In this document: piece after piece, positions 27,230 through 36,598 of the stretch
How positions within the stretch are numbered: the first letter of the stretch is position 1
Layout of the letters: every line of letters begins with the position of its first letter
NCBI RefSeq assembly: GCF_000495815.1
Contig: NZ_AWGE01000018.1
Coordinates: 62,001-126,000, forward strand
Source of the DNA: Asticcacaulis sp. AC466
Lineage (GTDB): Bacteria > Pseudomonadota > Alphaproteobacteria > Caulobacterales > Caulobacteraceae
Length of the DNA: 64,000 nt
Direction of reading: 5' to 3'
The notes under the pieces: generated by a model
The model's database searches: none
Seen by the model: only the letters and a program-made list of their open reading frames with translations
What the model was told of the DNA's origin: nothing
Translations under genes and position numbers: made by a program

Positions 27230-28616
27230 GGCTCGCGGCCTTTCCTGTAGTGCGATCGGTGAGTATAAAGTGGACAGGGACGCGGGCCGACGCATTCGGT
27301 TCGGCCATGACTTGCACGCGGAATTCGCCAACGCTGTTCGCCGGTACCCGCAGGGACGGCACGGCGACGTCTCCAGCCCCCAGCAGCTCGACACGACGCG
27401 TGGTCAGGCCGTCGATTTTGACGGCGTAATCGCGATCGGAATGGGTCTTGTTGAGCACCTTGATCTGGTAGTTGTTGCGTATGGTGCCGTCCGAAAGCCG
27501 CACATATAGCGGGGATCGGTTATGGATGATGTTCAGTTCCGTCTCGGTCCGCAGCACAATGGCCCCCAGCATCAATCCACCAACGAGAAACAGGATGGCG
27601 GCATAGAAGACCGTGCGCGGCCGGATCCATTTCATTCGCCCGCGGGTGGGGACCGCCTGGCGCGCGATCTCATCGGCGCGCCGGTGCTGGTTGTTTTCCG
27701 TGTCATAATGAATGAGCCCGCGCGGCAGCTTCATTTTTTCCATGACGTTGTTGCAGGCATCGACACACAATCCGCAGGAAATGCATTCGTATTGCAGGCC
27801 ATTGCGTATATCGATGCCCATGGGGCAGACGACGACGCAGGCAGTACAATCGATGCAATGGCCCCTGCCCTCCCAACTCGTGCCTATTTTATGCTTGCCT
27901 CGGGGTTCACCGCGTTCGCCTGCGTAGGATATAATCAAGGTATCCCGGTCAAACATGGCCGACTGGAACCGGGCATAGGGGCAGGCGAATTTGCAGATAT
28001 TTTCCCGTGCATACCCGGCCATAAAGTAGGTCGAAAGCGTCAGCGCGATAATCCACACGAGCGTCAGGCCGGGCAGATCAAGATGCAGGATGCCGTCAAG
28101 CAAGGTCGGGGCGTCATTGAAATAAAAGACCCACGCCCCACCAGTGGCCAGCCCGATCAGCAACCAGATGGCGTGGGTAAGTAACTTCTTCCAGATCTTT
28201 TCCAGCGTCCAAGGCGCAGCATCCAGCTTTCGGCGCGCATTGCGGTCACCCTGGATCAGATGTTCCACCAGGACGAACAGGTCGGTCCATACGGTTTGCG
28301 GACACGCATAGCCGCACCAGACGCGCCCGAGCAGGGACGTGGCAAAAAAGAGCCCAATGGCCGCCAGAATAAGCAGTCCGACCAACAGGTAAACCTCCTG
28401 AGGCCAGATTTCGATGCCGAAGAAATAGCCGCGCTGTCCGACCAGATCGATCAGGATGGCCTGGTCCGGCACGTGCGGGCCGCGATCGTAACGCAGCCAG
28501 GGCGCGGCGTAGTAAATACCCAGCAAGACCACCATGGCCGTCCACTTCAAGGTGCGGAACAGGCCATGGGTGCGCTGAGGATATATCTTCTCATCCTTGG
28601 CGAATAGTTGAACCAC
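27204..28616 (-). CDS. ccoG: Cytochrome c oxidase accessory protein CcoG (FixG/RdxA)
   Basis: 470 residues from a GTG start at 28616, 2 bases after the ccoP stop. Several membrane segments come first, with WCGYACPQTVWTDLF, then a double 4Fe-4S ferredoxin region (CIDCTACVVVCPMGID and CISCGLCVDACNNVMEK). A last membrane segment and a C-terminal immunoglobulin-like periplasmic domain follow. This is the CcoG/FixG family; in other bacteria CcoG acts as a cupric reductase that supplies Cu+ to CcoI. Length and order are normal for the cluster. Confidence 0.95.
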   Translation of the reverse strand: MVQLFAKDEKIYPQRTHGLFRTLKWTAMVVLLGIYYAAPWLRYDRGPHVPDQAILIDLVGQRGYFFGIEIWPQEVYLLVGLLILAAIGLFFATSLLGRVWCGYACPQTVWTDLFVLVEHLIQGDRNARRKLDAAPWTLEKIWKKLLTHAIWLLIGLATGGAWVFYFNDAPTLLDGILHLDLPGLTLVWIIALTLSTYFMAGYARENICKFACPYARFQSAMFDRDTLIISYAGERGEPRGKHKIGTSWEGRGHCIDCTACVVVCPMGIDIRNGLQYECISCGLCVDACNNVMEKMKLPRGLIHYDTENNQHRRADEIARQAVPTRGRMKWIRPRTVFYAAILFLVGGLMLGAIVLRTETELNIIHNRSPLYVRLSDGTIRNNYQIKVLNKTHSDRDYAVKIDGLTTRRVELLGAGDVAVPSLRVPANSVGEFRVQVMAEPNASARVPVHFILTDRTTGKAASHDSYFIRP

Positions 28617-28618
28617 GG

Positions 28619-29515
28619 CTACTCGCCACCCCCCAGGGAATGCACATAGAGGGCAACCATGCGTTGGTTGTCATCGCTGAGGCGATGTTTCCAGGTCGGC
28701 ATGACGCCGGCGCGGGCATTGGTGATCGTCTCGACGACGTCGGCGCGACGCCCGCCATAGAGCCAGATTGCGTCATTCAGGCGTGGCGCGCCCAGGTCAC
28801 GATTACCTACACCGCCTTCGCCGTGGCAGGACACGCAGTTTGTCGCAAAAAGCGCCTGACCGCGTACCCAGGATGCCCCAGGGTTCGCTGGCGTGCCATG
28901 GGACAATTGCAGCACATAGGTGGCCACATCCTGAATCTCATCGCGCTTCAGGATCGCCCCGAACTTTGGCATCTGGGTTGTGTGGGTGTCCGGATCTGTG
29001 GACCGCGATCCAACCTGAATCGTGTGATAGATTGTGTCCACCTTACCGCCAAACAGCCAATCGTCATCATTCAGATTGGGGTAGCCTTTGCGTCCTTCAC
29101 CGCCACTGCCGTGACAGGCCGCGCAGTTCTCCTTGAAGACCACGGCACCGCCGGCGCGGGCAAATTCATATACGGCGGGATCGGCACGAACCTGATCGAA
29201 GCTTTCACTATGAAAACGCGCCAGATAGGCCCCTTGCCGATCGGTGATTTCCTTCTGCTCGGCCTTGAGCTTGGTGTACTGCGTCCAGCCGAACAGGCCC
29301 CTGGTGTGCCCGCTGATGGAGGGCCAGGCCGGATAGACCACCCAGTATCCGATGGCGAAGACGATGGTGATCATCCACACGGTTAGCCACCATCTCGGTG
29401 CCGGCGTGTCCAGCTCCTTCAGGCCATCCCAGTCGTGACCAGTGGTTTCGGTTCCGCTAATCGGATCGACCTCAACGTTCGGGTCGCTGTTATTCCCCTT
29501 AGTTTTCTTCGACAT
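28619..29515 (-). CDS. ccoP: Cytochrome cbb3 oxidase subunit III (dihaem cytochrome c)
   Basis: 298 residues. A membrane helix at about 42-62 (WWLTVWMITIVFAIGYWVVYP) is followed by two cytochrome c domains with haem-binding CAACH and CVSCH. Methionine ligands are probably in TQMPKFG and GVMPTWKH. It passes electrons from the bc1 complex or soluble cytochrome c to CcoO and CcoN. The start overlaps the ccoQ end by 17 bases. Confidence 0.95.
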   Translation of the reverse strand: MSKKTKGNNSDPNVEVDPISGTETTGHDWDGLKELDTPAPRWWLTVWMITIVFAIGYWVVYPAWPSISGHTRGLFGWTQYTKLKAEQKEITDRQGAYLARFHSESFDQVRADPAVYEFARAGGAVVFKENCAACHGSGGEGRKGYPNLNDDDWLFGGKVDTIYHTIQVGSRSTDPDTHTTQMPKFGAILKRDEIQDVATYVLQLSHGTPANPGASWVRGQALFATNCVSCHGEGGVGNRDLGAPRLNDAIWLYGGRRADVVETITNARAGVMPTWKHRLSDDNQRMVALYVHSLGGGE

Positions 29516-29657
29516 TGTCTGTGTCCTCTTGAAGGGGAATAAGCCCGTAGGATTGGAGGCGCAGGCGGTTAGTTGGCCAGTACGCCCAGATGCAGATGGC
29601 GAAGAAGGTCGCCGAAAAGGCGAGCAAAACGGCCATACCTATATGTGTGTGGTTCAT
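29499..29657 (-). CDS. ccoQ: Cytochrome cbb3 oxidase small subunit CcoQ
   Basis: 52 residues ([19 protein letters not shown], then [14 protein letters not shown] and an acidic tail): one membrane helix followed by the WPxNR-type sequence usual in CcoQ/FixQ. The ATG at 29657 overlaps the ccoO stop by 4 bases, and the TAA at 29499 lies inside the start of ccoP. It stabilises the CcoP-CcoNO interaction. Confidence 0.9.
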   Translation of the reverse strand: MNHTHIGMAVLLAFSATFFAICIWAYWPTNRLRLQSYGLIPLQEDTDNVEEN

Positions 29658-30418
29658 TTTATCACCGTCTTGGGCTCAACCGCCGCGGCGGCATGCAGTT
29701 CGAAATCAGGGTCGTAGGTCGTAAAATCGACCTGGGTGCCCAGTTGCTGGAGGTAGGCGATCAAGGCGTCCATTTCGGTCGGCGTTCCCGGTATGCCACC
29801 AAAGGCCTGAGGTACGACCTTGGCACCGTAACGGGCCTGCAAGCCCGATGCATCCTCATCCGGCAGGGTCTGCAAGGCCGCATCCTGCTGGGCATTGGCG
29901 ATGTCGTCCTTTGTATAGGGCACGCCTTCAAAGCGGAGGACCTTCATACGATCGCCCAGGTCCCAGGTCTGCAAATAGGTCTTCGCCAGGAAGTCGTAAT
30001 TGGGCATGATCGATTCCGGCACGACGCTGCGCGGATTGGTCAGGTGCTCGACATGCCACGCATTGGAGTACTTGCCGCCGACGCGGGCCAGATCAGGCCC
30101 CGTCCGTTCTGAGCCCCAAACAAAGGGATGGTCGTACATGCTTTCTGCGGCCAGAGAATAATGGCCGTAGCGCTGAACTTCATCGCGCAAAGGACGGATC
30201 TGCTGGGAATGGCAGACATTGCAGCCTTCGCGGATGTAGATGTCCTCACCTGCCAGCTCCAGCGGTGTAAGCGGACGAATACCCTTAACCGGCTCGATGG
30301 TCGTTTGCATCCGAAACAGCGGGACAATTTCAACAATGCCACCTATGGAGACGGCGACTACCGCGAAGATTAGCAACAATATGGAGTTGCGTTCGAGTTT
30401 CTTGTGACTTTCCAACAT
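29654..30418 (-). CDS. ccoO: Cytochrome cbb3 oxidase subunit II (monohaem cytochrome c)
   Basis: 254 residues. An N-terminal membrane helix at about 12-32 is followed by a periplasmic cytochrome c domain with the haem site CNVCH in [16 protein letters not shown]. Typical FixO segments [13 protein letters not shown] and [11 protein letters not shown] follow; the MPNY methionine is a probable axial ligand. It lies 10 bases after ccoN and overlaps ccoQ. Confidence 0.96.
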   Translation of the reverse strand: MLESHKKLERNSILLLIFAVVAVSIGGIVEIVPLFRMQTTIEPVKGIRPLTPLELAGEDIYIREGCNVCHSQQIRPLRDEVQRYGHYSLAAESMYDHPFVWGSERTGPDLARVGGKYSNAWHVEHLTNPRSVVPESIMPNYDFLAKTYLQTWDLGDRMKVLRFEGVPYTKDDIANAQQDAALQTLPDEDASGLQARYGAKVVPQAFGGIPGTPTEMDALIAYLQQLGTQVDFTTYDPDFELHAAAAVEPKTVIK

Positions 30419-30428
30419 GGCGCGCTCC

Positions 30429-31925
30429 TTATTCCGCCGCCGCCAAAACGGGTGATGGCGCGGGTGTTTGGCTGTTGGCAGGCAGGGCGTCAGGCGATTG
30501 GATCGTCTTCCAGATATTCCAGACCATGATCAGCGCGCCGATCAGGAACAAGGCGCCGCCGACCGCGCGAATGATGTAATAGGGGTGCATGGCCTGAACG
30601 ACCTCGACGAACGAGTAGGTCAGGAAGCCCATCTTGTCGTAGGCACGCCACATCAGGCCCTGCATGATGCCGGCGACCCACATCGACGTGATGTAGACAA
30701 CGATGCCGACCGTGGAGATCCACAGGTGCAGGCTGATCGCCTTGGTCGAGTACATGCCCGCCTTTTTCCACAAATGGGGAACGAGGTAGTATATAGCTCC
30801 GAACGAGATATAGGCGACCCAGCCGAGCGCACCGGCGTGGACGTGACCGATGGTCCAGTTGGTGTAGTGCGACAAGGAGTTGACCGTCTTGATCGACATC
30901 AGCGGTCCTTCGAAGGTCGACATGCCGTAGAAGGACAGCGCAATGATCATGAACTGAAGGATCGGATCGTCCCGCAATTTGTGCCAGGCGCCCGAGAGGG
31001 TCATCATGCCGTTGATCATACCGCCCCAAGACGGCATCCACAGCATGATAGAGAAGGTCATGCCCAGGGTTTGTGCCCAGTCCGGCAGGGACGTGTAGAG
31101 AAGATGGTGCGGTCCCGCCCAGATATAGATGAAGATCAGGGACCAAAAGTGGATAATGGAGAGACGATAGGAATAGACCGGACGCTCCGCCTGCTTGGGG
31201 ATATAGTAGTACATCATGCCCAAAAAGCCGGCGGTGAGGAAAAACCCGACCGCATTGTGCCCGTACCACCATTGTATCAGTGCGGACTGGACGCCCGCGA
31301 ACAGGGAATAGCTCTTCGTTGAAACGGGCGAAATGGGAATGGCCAGGCCGTTGACCAGGTGCAGGATGGCAATGGTGACGATGAAGGCCAGGAAAAACCA
31401 GTTGGCGACATAGATGTGCTTTTCCTTGCGCAGGGTGAGCGTCATCAGGAAGTTGATCAGGTACACCACCCAGACGACGGTCAGCCACAGGTCGGCATAC
31501 CATTCCGGCTCCGCATACTCCTTGCCCTGGGTAACGCCGAACAGATATCCCAGCCCCGCCATCAGGATGAAGGCCTGGTAACCCCAAAAATGGAACCAGG
31601 CCATCTTTGTGGAAAACAGCCGTGTATGACAGGTCCGTTGGACTACGTGGTAGGACGTGGCGAAGAGAATATTACCGCCGAATGCAAAAATAACGGCGGA
31701 AGTATGCAGGGGCCGCAAACGGCCGAAGTTCAGATAGGGCTCAATGTTGAACACAGGAAACGCCAACTGAATCGCAAGCAAAAGCCCGACCGCAAAACCG
31801 GCGATCGCCCAGAACATGGAGGCGATGGTGAAATATTTGATCACCAATTCGTCGTAACGCGGCGCCGGGCGCGGCGGCGGCGCAGATGCCGCCGTCATCG
31901 ACAGGGCGGGATTCAGGGTTTGCAC
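30429..31925 (-). CDS. ccoN: Cytochrome cbb3 oxidase catalytic subunit I
   Basis: About 498 residues and 12 membrane segments. Haem and copper ligands are seen as His in [26 protein letters not shown] (CuB His with the cross-linking Tyr nearby), [10 protein letters not shown], and the paired His of [11 protein letters not shown]. It reduces oxygen to water with high affinity and pumps protons. A GTG at 31925 is chosen because AGAGGAAGAG lies just before it; a GTG at 31949 and an ATG at 31898 are alternatives. It is the first oxidase gene and follows a TauE/DsbD-like gene closely. Confidence 0.95.
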   Translation of the reverse strand: MQTLNPALSMTAASAPPPRPAPRYDELVIKYFTIASMFWAIAGFAVGLLLAIQLAFPVFNIEPYLNFGRLRPLHTSAVIFAFGGNILFATSYHVVQRTCHTRLFSTKMAWFHFWGYQAFILMAGLGYLFGVTQGKEYAEPEWYADLWLTVVWVVYLINFLMTLTLRKEKHIYVANWFFLAFIVTIAILHLVNGLAIPISPVSTKSYSLFAGVQSALIQWWYGHNAVGFFLTAGFLGMMYYYIPKQAERPVYSYRLSIIHFWSLIFIYIWAGPHHLLYTSLPDWAQTLGMTFSIMLWMPSWGGMINGMMTLSGAWHKLRDDPILQFMIIALSFYGMSTFEGPLMSIKTVNSLSHYTNWTIGHVHAGALGWVAYISFGAIYYLVPHLWKKAGMYSTKAISLHLWISTVGIVVYITSMWVAGIMQGLMWRAYDKMGFLTYSFVEVVQAMHPYYIIRAVGGALFLIGALIMVWNIWKTIQSPDALPANSQTPAPSPVLAAAE

Positions 31926-31953
31926 AGCTCTCTTCCTCTTTTTTTTCACGTAC

Positions 31954-32679
31954 TCAGCCGACCGCCAGGGCCAGCAGAATCACGCCATTTACGCCAAGCG
32001 CCGCCAGGGTCAGGCCATCCTGAAGCCTGGGGCTCGTTTTTAGTAGATTGCCCGAGGCGAAGCTCAGGCTCATAAGTGCCGGTGTGGTGCCAAGGCCGAA
32101 CAGCAACATGCCAACCCCACCCGCCAGCGGACTGGCCGTCGTCGCCACAGCCAACAAGGCCGTGAAAATCAGCGGACACGGTATGAAGCCCAGAGACACG
32201 CCCATCAGGTAGCGCCGCCAAATGTCCGTCGTCGTCGCCAAACGTTTCAAAGCGCCCAGATCACACGCGCCCGCTAGACCGCCCGGCAGGCGGAACGGCA
32301 GAACGATACCCAGTCGCCGCAAAAGCCGGCCGGCGAACAGGGACAGGAACAGAACCGCAACCAGCCCCAGCACCAAATGACGCAACAGGGCAAACCCGTT
32401 CCAGGTCGAAATGAGATGAAAGCTGGCGCCCGCCACCACGCCCAGTCCGGCATAGGTGGTGACACGTCCGGCATGATACGGCAGCAGCAACCGCGCCAGC
32501 TTCCCCTTTGTCGCCACGCTGCCAACCTGCGCCAGGACAAATCCCGAACACATGGTCAGACAATGTGTGACGCTCCCACCTAGGCCGGCAAGAAACAAGG
32601 AGAGGAGAATCGGCCTCTGGACTGCGGTTATGTCACCGCATATTTGCTGCCAAAACGCCTCGCCCACTGCCCTGCCCAC
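31954..32679 (-). CDS. TauE/SafE or DsbD-like membrane protein upstream of ccoN
   Basis: About 241 residues from a GTG at 32679; the frame is open to 32781, but that start would lie before the transcript start predicted from the FNR box. Six or more membrane segments are visible. [17 protein letters not shown] near the N-terminus and [21 protein letters not shown] in the second half resemble the CcoA-independent DsbD_2/UreH group, which often lies beside cco genes and is linked to copper handling. The two Cys in HCLTMC and the later PCP could bind metal or exchange disulfides. The metal role is inference. Confidence 0.75.
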   Translation of the reverse strand: MGRAVGEAFWQQICGDITAVQRPILLSLFLAGLGGSVTHCLTMCSGFVLAQVGSVATKGKLARLLLPYHAGRVTTYAGLGVVAGASFHLISTWNGFALLRHLVLGLVAVLFLSLFAGRLLRRLGIVLPFRLPGGLAGACDLGALKRLATTTDIWRRYLMGVSLGFIPCPLIFTALLAVATTASPLAGGVGMLLFGLGTTPALMSLSFASGNLLKTSPRLQDGLTLAALGVNGVILLALAVG

Positions 32680-32810
32680 GCCTGATCGGTTACTGGATGA
32701 CTCCAACCTGAATATGCAACTGACTGCGCAGACAGGCCGAGCCGATGACTGGTGACAAGAATCGCAACCAGCCCTTGTCATTGCCAGACCATGACCGGGC
32801 GCGTCTGTAT

Positions 32811-32824
32811 TTGATCGAAATCAA
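32811..32824 (-). promoter_or_regulatory. FNR/FixK box for the cbb3 cluster
   Basis: TTGAT-N4-ATCAA, an exact match to the FNR/FixK consensus. If it sits at -41.5, transcription to the left would start near 32776, leaving a leader of about 100 bases to the chosen GTG. Confidence 0.85.
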
Positions 32825-33070
32825 ATCGACGGTGTGCATCTTGCCATTAGCCATTGAATTATAAGGATTAGCGACGATTTGACGCACGATTGCGCCGGTG
32901 CCTCTGACGGACGCGGCGCGCCATTGAGGTCCGATATATCGCGGGTAAGGGGTATTCTCACGATCATATCGGCGACCTTTACCGATACGCCCAGGCTCTA
33001 CGGGATCATGTCAGCATATCGACTGCCGGATCTTACACGCAATGGGTGCGACCTTCTGTCCGTCCTGTAT

Positions 33071-33084
33071 TTGATCACGGTCAA
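33071..33084 (+). promoter_or_regulatory. FNR/FixK box for the BON/acetate kinase operon
   Basis: TTGAT-N4-GTCAA, one base off the consensus. If centred at -41.5, transcription would begin near 33119, with the ribosome site AAGGAGG and the ATG at 33145 downstream. Confidence 0.75.
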
Positions 33085-33144
33085 ACCCATTCAGTCCACT
33101 AACCGCTACCGAAGAGCATCCGAAGCAAGCTCAAGGAGGCGGCC

Positions 33145-33810
33145 ATGAAAGACGCGACATTACGCAAGCACATTCTCGACGAACTCGAATTCGATCCGGC
33201 AGTTGACGCCCAGCACATAGGCGTTTCTGTCGACGATGGCATCGTCAGCCTGTCGGGTCATGTCACAAGCTACGCCGAAAAGCGCGCGGCCGAAAACGCT
33301 GTGAGCCGGGTGCGCGGCGTGCGCGCCATCGCCGAAGACATTGCCATCGTTGCCAGGCAGCCCGCCAAAGTCAGTGATGAAGATATAGCCCGCCAAGCGC
33401 TGGCCATCATTTCGTGGGACACCACCATTCCTAAGGACAAGGTGAAAATCCGGGTTGAGAACGGTTGGGTCACTTTGGATGGGGACGTCGATTCCTACTT
33501 TCAACGCCGCAACGCCGAAGACGCGGTTCATCGGCTGGCCGGCGTCGAGGGCATAACCAACCGCATCAACATGCGTATCGCCGCCCAACCGGCCGACATT
33601 CACGAACGCATCGTCGCCGCCTTCCATCGCGATGCCAGCCTCGATCCGTCCGACATTCGCCTGACGGCCTTCGGCGGCAAGGTGACTCTGGATGGCACGG
33701 TTCACACCCTCTACGAACGCCAGTTGGCCGAACGTGCCGCCTGGAGCGCGCCGGGCGTCACCTATGTCGAAAGCCATCTGCGGGTCGATGAAACCGCCCC
33801 AGTGAACTGA
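33145..33810 (+). CDS. Triple BON-domain protein
   Basis: 221 residues with three BON domains in a row (about 3-70, 77-145 and 150-216), each with the pattern of a small alpha/beta domain and a central VSVDDGIVSLSGHV, VRVENGWVTLDGDV-like or FGGKVTLDGTV strand. It has no signal peptide, so it is cytoplasmic, unlike OsmY. The start ATG has AAGGAGG upstream. It heads an operon with phosphotransacylase and acetate kinase under a low-oxygen box. Such cytosolic BON proteins are known in oxygen-limited regulons but their role is not settled. Confidence 0.85.
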   Translation: MKDATLRKHILDELEFDPAVDAQHIGVSVDDGIVSLSGHVTSYAEKRAAENAVSRVRGVRAIAEDIAIVARQPAKVSDEDIARQALAIISWDTTIPKDKVKIRVENGWVTLDGDVDSYFQRRNAEDAVHRLAGVEGITNRINMRIAAQPADIHERIVAAFHRDASLDPSDIRLTAFGGKVTLDGTVHTLYERQLAERAAWSAPGVTYVESHLRVDETAPVN

Positions 33811-33825
33811 GACCGGCGACCATCC

Positions 33826-34764
33826 ATGACTGGCCGCCGCGACCACTATGCGCATATTCTGGAACAGGCCAGGCGGCTGCCCCGCATTCGTGTCTGCATC
33901 GTCCACCCAACCGATGGGCACGTATTGCAGGCTGCGGCTGAAGCGGAGGCCGCAGGCCTGATTACACCTATCCTTGTCGGTCCGCGCGCCCGGATCCAGA
34001 CCGCAGCCACGGCGAGCGGCATCGATATAGCCTCTTGGCGCCTGGTAGATACTCCCCATAGCCACGCCGCCGCGGAACAGAGCGTTATCATCGCTGCCAG
34101 CGGAGAAGCGGATGCATTGATGAAAGGCGCCCTGCACACCGATGAATTATTGACCGCGGTCTTGGCAAAGACCGCCGGCCTCAGAACGGAAAGCCGGGTC
34201 TCTCACGCTTACGTTCTCGACGTTCCGATGTATCATAAGCCGCTCATTGTCACCGATGCGGCCGTCAATATCGCGCCATCGCTCGACGACAAGGCCGATA
34301 TATGCCGCAACGCCATCAACCTGTGGCGCAGCTTGTTCGGCGATGCCCGTAAACCAAAGCTCGCCGTTTTGTCGGCGGTCGAAACCGTCATGAGCGCGAT
34401 GCCGTCAACGCTTGACGCGGCCGCCCTGTGCAAGATGGCCGAGCGCGGGCAGATATCGGGCGCCATCATCGACGGCCCCCTCGCCTTCGACAATATCATA
34501 AGCCGTGACGCCGCAGCGGATAAAGGGCTCGTATCGGATGTCGCGGGCGATGCGGATATCATCTTGGTTCCGAATATTGAAACCGGGAACGCCCTGGCTA
34601 AGGAACTGATCTATCTGGGGCACGCCCAAGCCGCCGGCATTGGGCTGGGCGCACGGGTGCCCATCATCCTGACCAGCCGGGCCGACAGCGTCCACACCCG
34701 TCTGCTATCATGCGCCCTGGCACAATATCTCACCGACGCCCGCCAGAAAGGACTGATAAAATGA
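33826..34764 (+). CDS. Phosphate acetyl/butyryltransferase
   Basis: 312 residues of the PTA_PTB family, 15 bases after the BON gene. Recognisable stretches are DALMKGALHTDELL, HAYVLDVPMYHKPLIVTDAAVNIAP, GAIIDGPLAFDNIIS, ADIILVPNIETGNAL and the C-terminal GARVPIILTSRAD. It transfers an acyl group between CoA and phosphate, giving acetyl phosphate or butyryl phosphate. Its stop overlaps the acetate kinase start by 4 bases, so the pair makes ATP from acyl-CoA. The short phosphotransbutyrylase-like form is favoured over the long Pta with a DRTGG domain. Confidence 0.9.
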   Translation: MTGRRDHYAHILEQARRLPRIRVCIVHPTDGHVLQAAAEAEAAGLITPILVGPRARIQTAATASGIDIASWRLVDTPHSHAAAEQSVIIAASGEADALMKGALHTDELLTAVLAKTAGLRTESRVSHAYVLDVPMYHKPLIVTDAAVNIAPSLDDKADICRNAINLWRSLFGDARKPKLAVLSAVETVMSAMPSTLDAAALCKMAERGQISGAIIDGPLAFDNIISRDAAADKGLVSDVAGDADIILVPNIETGNALAKELIYLGHAQAAGIGLGARVPIILTSRADSVHTRLLSCALAQYLTDARQKGLIK

Positions 34765-35906
34765 ACGACGCCCTGCTTGTTCTGAATGCCGGTTCGTCCA
34801 GCCTGAAATTTCGGCTGTTCGCCATGGCGCCGGACCTGCCCTGCCTCGTCGGCGGGAAGATAACCGACATTGGCAATCGCCCCACCTTCCGGGCGCAGTG
34901 GTACAGCCCGCAGACCGATGACAAGCGTTCCACAGAAGAGATTCAGGACTTGTCTGCCTATACCGATATGAACCTGGCCGTAACCTATATCCTCAATTGG
35001 CTCAGCTATTACACTAAGCCTTGGGATATAAAGGCCTGCATCCACCGGATCGTTCACGGCGGATCGGATTTCGACAGCGCAACCGAATTGGACAGCCAGA
35101 CTGTCGATGACCTGAGCGCACTCAATAGCTTGGCGCCACAGCATCAGCCGCACAATCTGGCCGCCGTTAAGGCCATGTGGACCGACAATCCGCAACTGCG
35201 GCAATTCGCCTGCTTCGACACCGCCTTCCATGCGCATCATGACAGGCTACACCACGAATTTGCCCTGCCCGCTCGACTTCGCGCCCAGGGCGTCAGACGC
35301 CACGGCTTTCACGGACTGTCCTATGGCTGGATTGCTCACCGCCTGAAATGCGATCATCCGCACCTGTCAAAGGGCAAGGTTGTCGCCGCCCATCTGGGTA
35401 ATGGTGCCAGCCTCTGCGCCATGATGAACGGGAGAAGCATAGACACAACCATGGGCATGACCGTACTCGACGGCCTGCCCATGGGCACGCGATGCGGCGC
35501 TATCGATCCAGGCGCAGTGATATACATGCAGCAAAATCTGAGAATGCCCATCGAAGACATCGCCGACGCGCTCTATAACGAGTCCGGCCTCAAGGGCTTG
35601 TCGGGGATCAGCAACGACATGAAAGCCCTTCTGGACAGCGACGCCCCACGGGCGGCGTTCGCGGTTGACTATTTTGCGCTGAAAACCGCCCAACAGATCG
35701 CAGCCATGGCGGTGAGCCTGGGCGGCATGGACGGACTGGTGTTTACCGGCGGCATAGGTGAAAACGCGGCGCCCGTCCGCGACAAGATATTGAACCACCT
35801 GGCCTTCCTGGCGCCCTTTGAAACCCTTGTGATTGCGGCGAACGAAGAACGTCAGATGGCGACGGAGGTATACAGAAACTATTTCCAGGCAGCCGTGCCC
35901 GCGTGA
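34761..35906 (+). CDS. ackA: Acetate kinase
   Basis: 381 residues from the ATG at 34761, overlapping the transferase stop. Acetokinase motifs: LVLNAGSSSLKF at the start, IHRIVHGG near 95, GFHGLSY near 175, HLGNGAS near 210, DTTMGMTVLDGLPMGTRCGAIDPG (phosphate-binding and catalytic region), and FTGGIGENA near 330. It makes ATP and acetate from acetyl phosphate in the cytoplasm. Together with the transferase it gives substrate-level ATP when respiration is limited, which fits the FNR-type box upstream. Butyrate or propionate kinase activity is also possible. Confidence 0.93.
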   Translation: MNDALLVLNAGSSSLKFRLFAMAPDLPCLVGGKITDIGNRPTFRAQWYSPQTDDKRSTEEIQDLSAYTDMNLAVTYILNWLSYYTKPWDIKACIHRIVHGGSDFDSATELDSQTVDDLSALNSLAPQHQPHNLAAVKAMWTDNPQLRQFACFDTAFHAHHDRLHHEFALPARLRAQGVRRHGFHGLSYGWIAHRLKCDHPHLSKGKVVAAHLGNGASLCAMMNGRSIDTTMGMTVLDGLPMGTRCGAIDPGAVIYMQQNLRMPIEDIADALYNESGLKGLSGISNDMKALLDSDAPRAAFAVDYFALKTAQQIAAMAVSLGGMDGLVFTGGIGENAAPVRDKILNHLAFLAPFETLVIAANEERQMATEVYRNYFQAAVPA

Positions 35907-35907
35907 T

Positions 35908-35921
35908 TTGCCCCCTATCAA
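35908..35921 (+). promoter_or_regulatory. Degenerate FNR/FixK box before the phasin gene
   Basis: TTGCC-N4-ATCAA: one half matches, the other is weak. It is followed by ATACA, the mirror of the TGTAT that flanks the other two boxes. If centred at -41.5, transcription would start near 35956, 40 bases before the phasin ATG. Confidence 0.45.
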
Positions 35922-35995
35922 ATACAGCCTGTCCCAGACAGTCCAAGATATCTATTCCTACGTAGCCAAGCTTATATGAGAAAGGATACATTGCC

Positions 35996-36487
35996 ATGTC
36001 TACCCTGACATCCCTCTCCGCCGTGGCTCCGGTCACACGCCCCGTCAACGATCTCGATGAACTGAGTGCAACCCTCATCCAGACACGAGAAACACTATCT
36101 TGTGTCTCTGAAAACTGTCTAAACCTGACGCAAGCCTGGCTGGAGATGGCGCTGCAAGCAAGCACGACGCTGTCTCGTGTGACAACCGAAGCGGGGCAGG
36201 CATGGATCAATAGTTGGGCGCAGGCCCTCCAGTATGTTGCTGAGGCCAGCGGCGACGCCATGGCCTGCACAAGCCTTTACGATGTCATCGCTCTGCCAGC
36301 TGACCAGATGGCGCGCTTAACCAAAATGGCCGAAGGGGCGACCGCGCGCTACGCACATCTTTACGACACCGCCACGCGCGGAGGTGAGGCTCTGGCCTCC
36401 CTGACCAGCGCCATTTCAGAACAGGCCTTACAGACGGCTATCGAAGCCCCACTTAATCACCCGATCCGCTTGCGTGACGTCGCCTGA
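35996..36487 (+). CDS. Phasin family protein
   Basis: 163 residues, helical and alanine/threonine-rich, with the phasin arrangement (LTQAWLEMALQASTTLSRV, INSWAQALQYVAE, MARLTKMAEGATARYAHLY). Phasins coat polyhydroxyalkanoate granules. It has its own putative low-oxygen box and a strong terminator, so it is probably a single-gene unit, following an operon that handles surplus acetyl units. No synthase is in the window. Confidence 0.8.
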   Translation: MSTLTSLSAVAPVTRPVNDLDELSATLIQTRETLSCVSENCLNLTQAWLEMALQASTTLSRVTTEAGQAWINSWAQALQYVAEASGDAMACTSLYDVIALPADQMARLTKMAEGATARYAHLYDTATRGGEALASLTSAISEQALQTAIEAPLNHPIRLRDVA

Positions 36488-36506
36488 AAACGGCGAACGC
36501 GCGCTC

Positions 36507-36549
36507 ATAGCCGGCACGAATTATCCCCCTTCGTGCCGGCTATTCTTTA
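36507..36549 (+). terminator. Intrinsic terminator after the phasin gene
   Basis: ATAGCCGGCACGAA at 36507-36520 pairs perfectly with TTCGTGCCGGCTAT at 36530-36543 around a 9-base loop, followed by TCTTTAT. The stem is very stable; the T-run is moderate. Confidence 0.85.
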
Positions 36550-36598
36550 TGATCGGCGGCGCTCTGCTCTTCAATCGCGCCAGAGGCAACCAATTACC

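Larger units (their letters stand above)
32680..33144. promoter_or_regulatory. Divergent promoter region, cco cluster and BON/acetate operon
   Basis: 465 bases between the divergent TauE-like and BON genes. It contains two FNR/FixK boxes, both preceded by TGTAT (TGTATTTGAT). No gene is supported in it. The right-hand box is placed for direct activation of the BON gene, the left-hand one for the cco cluster. Confidence 0.7.
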
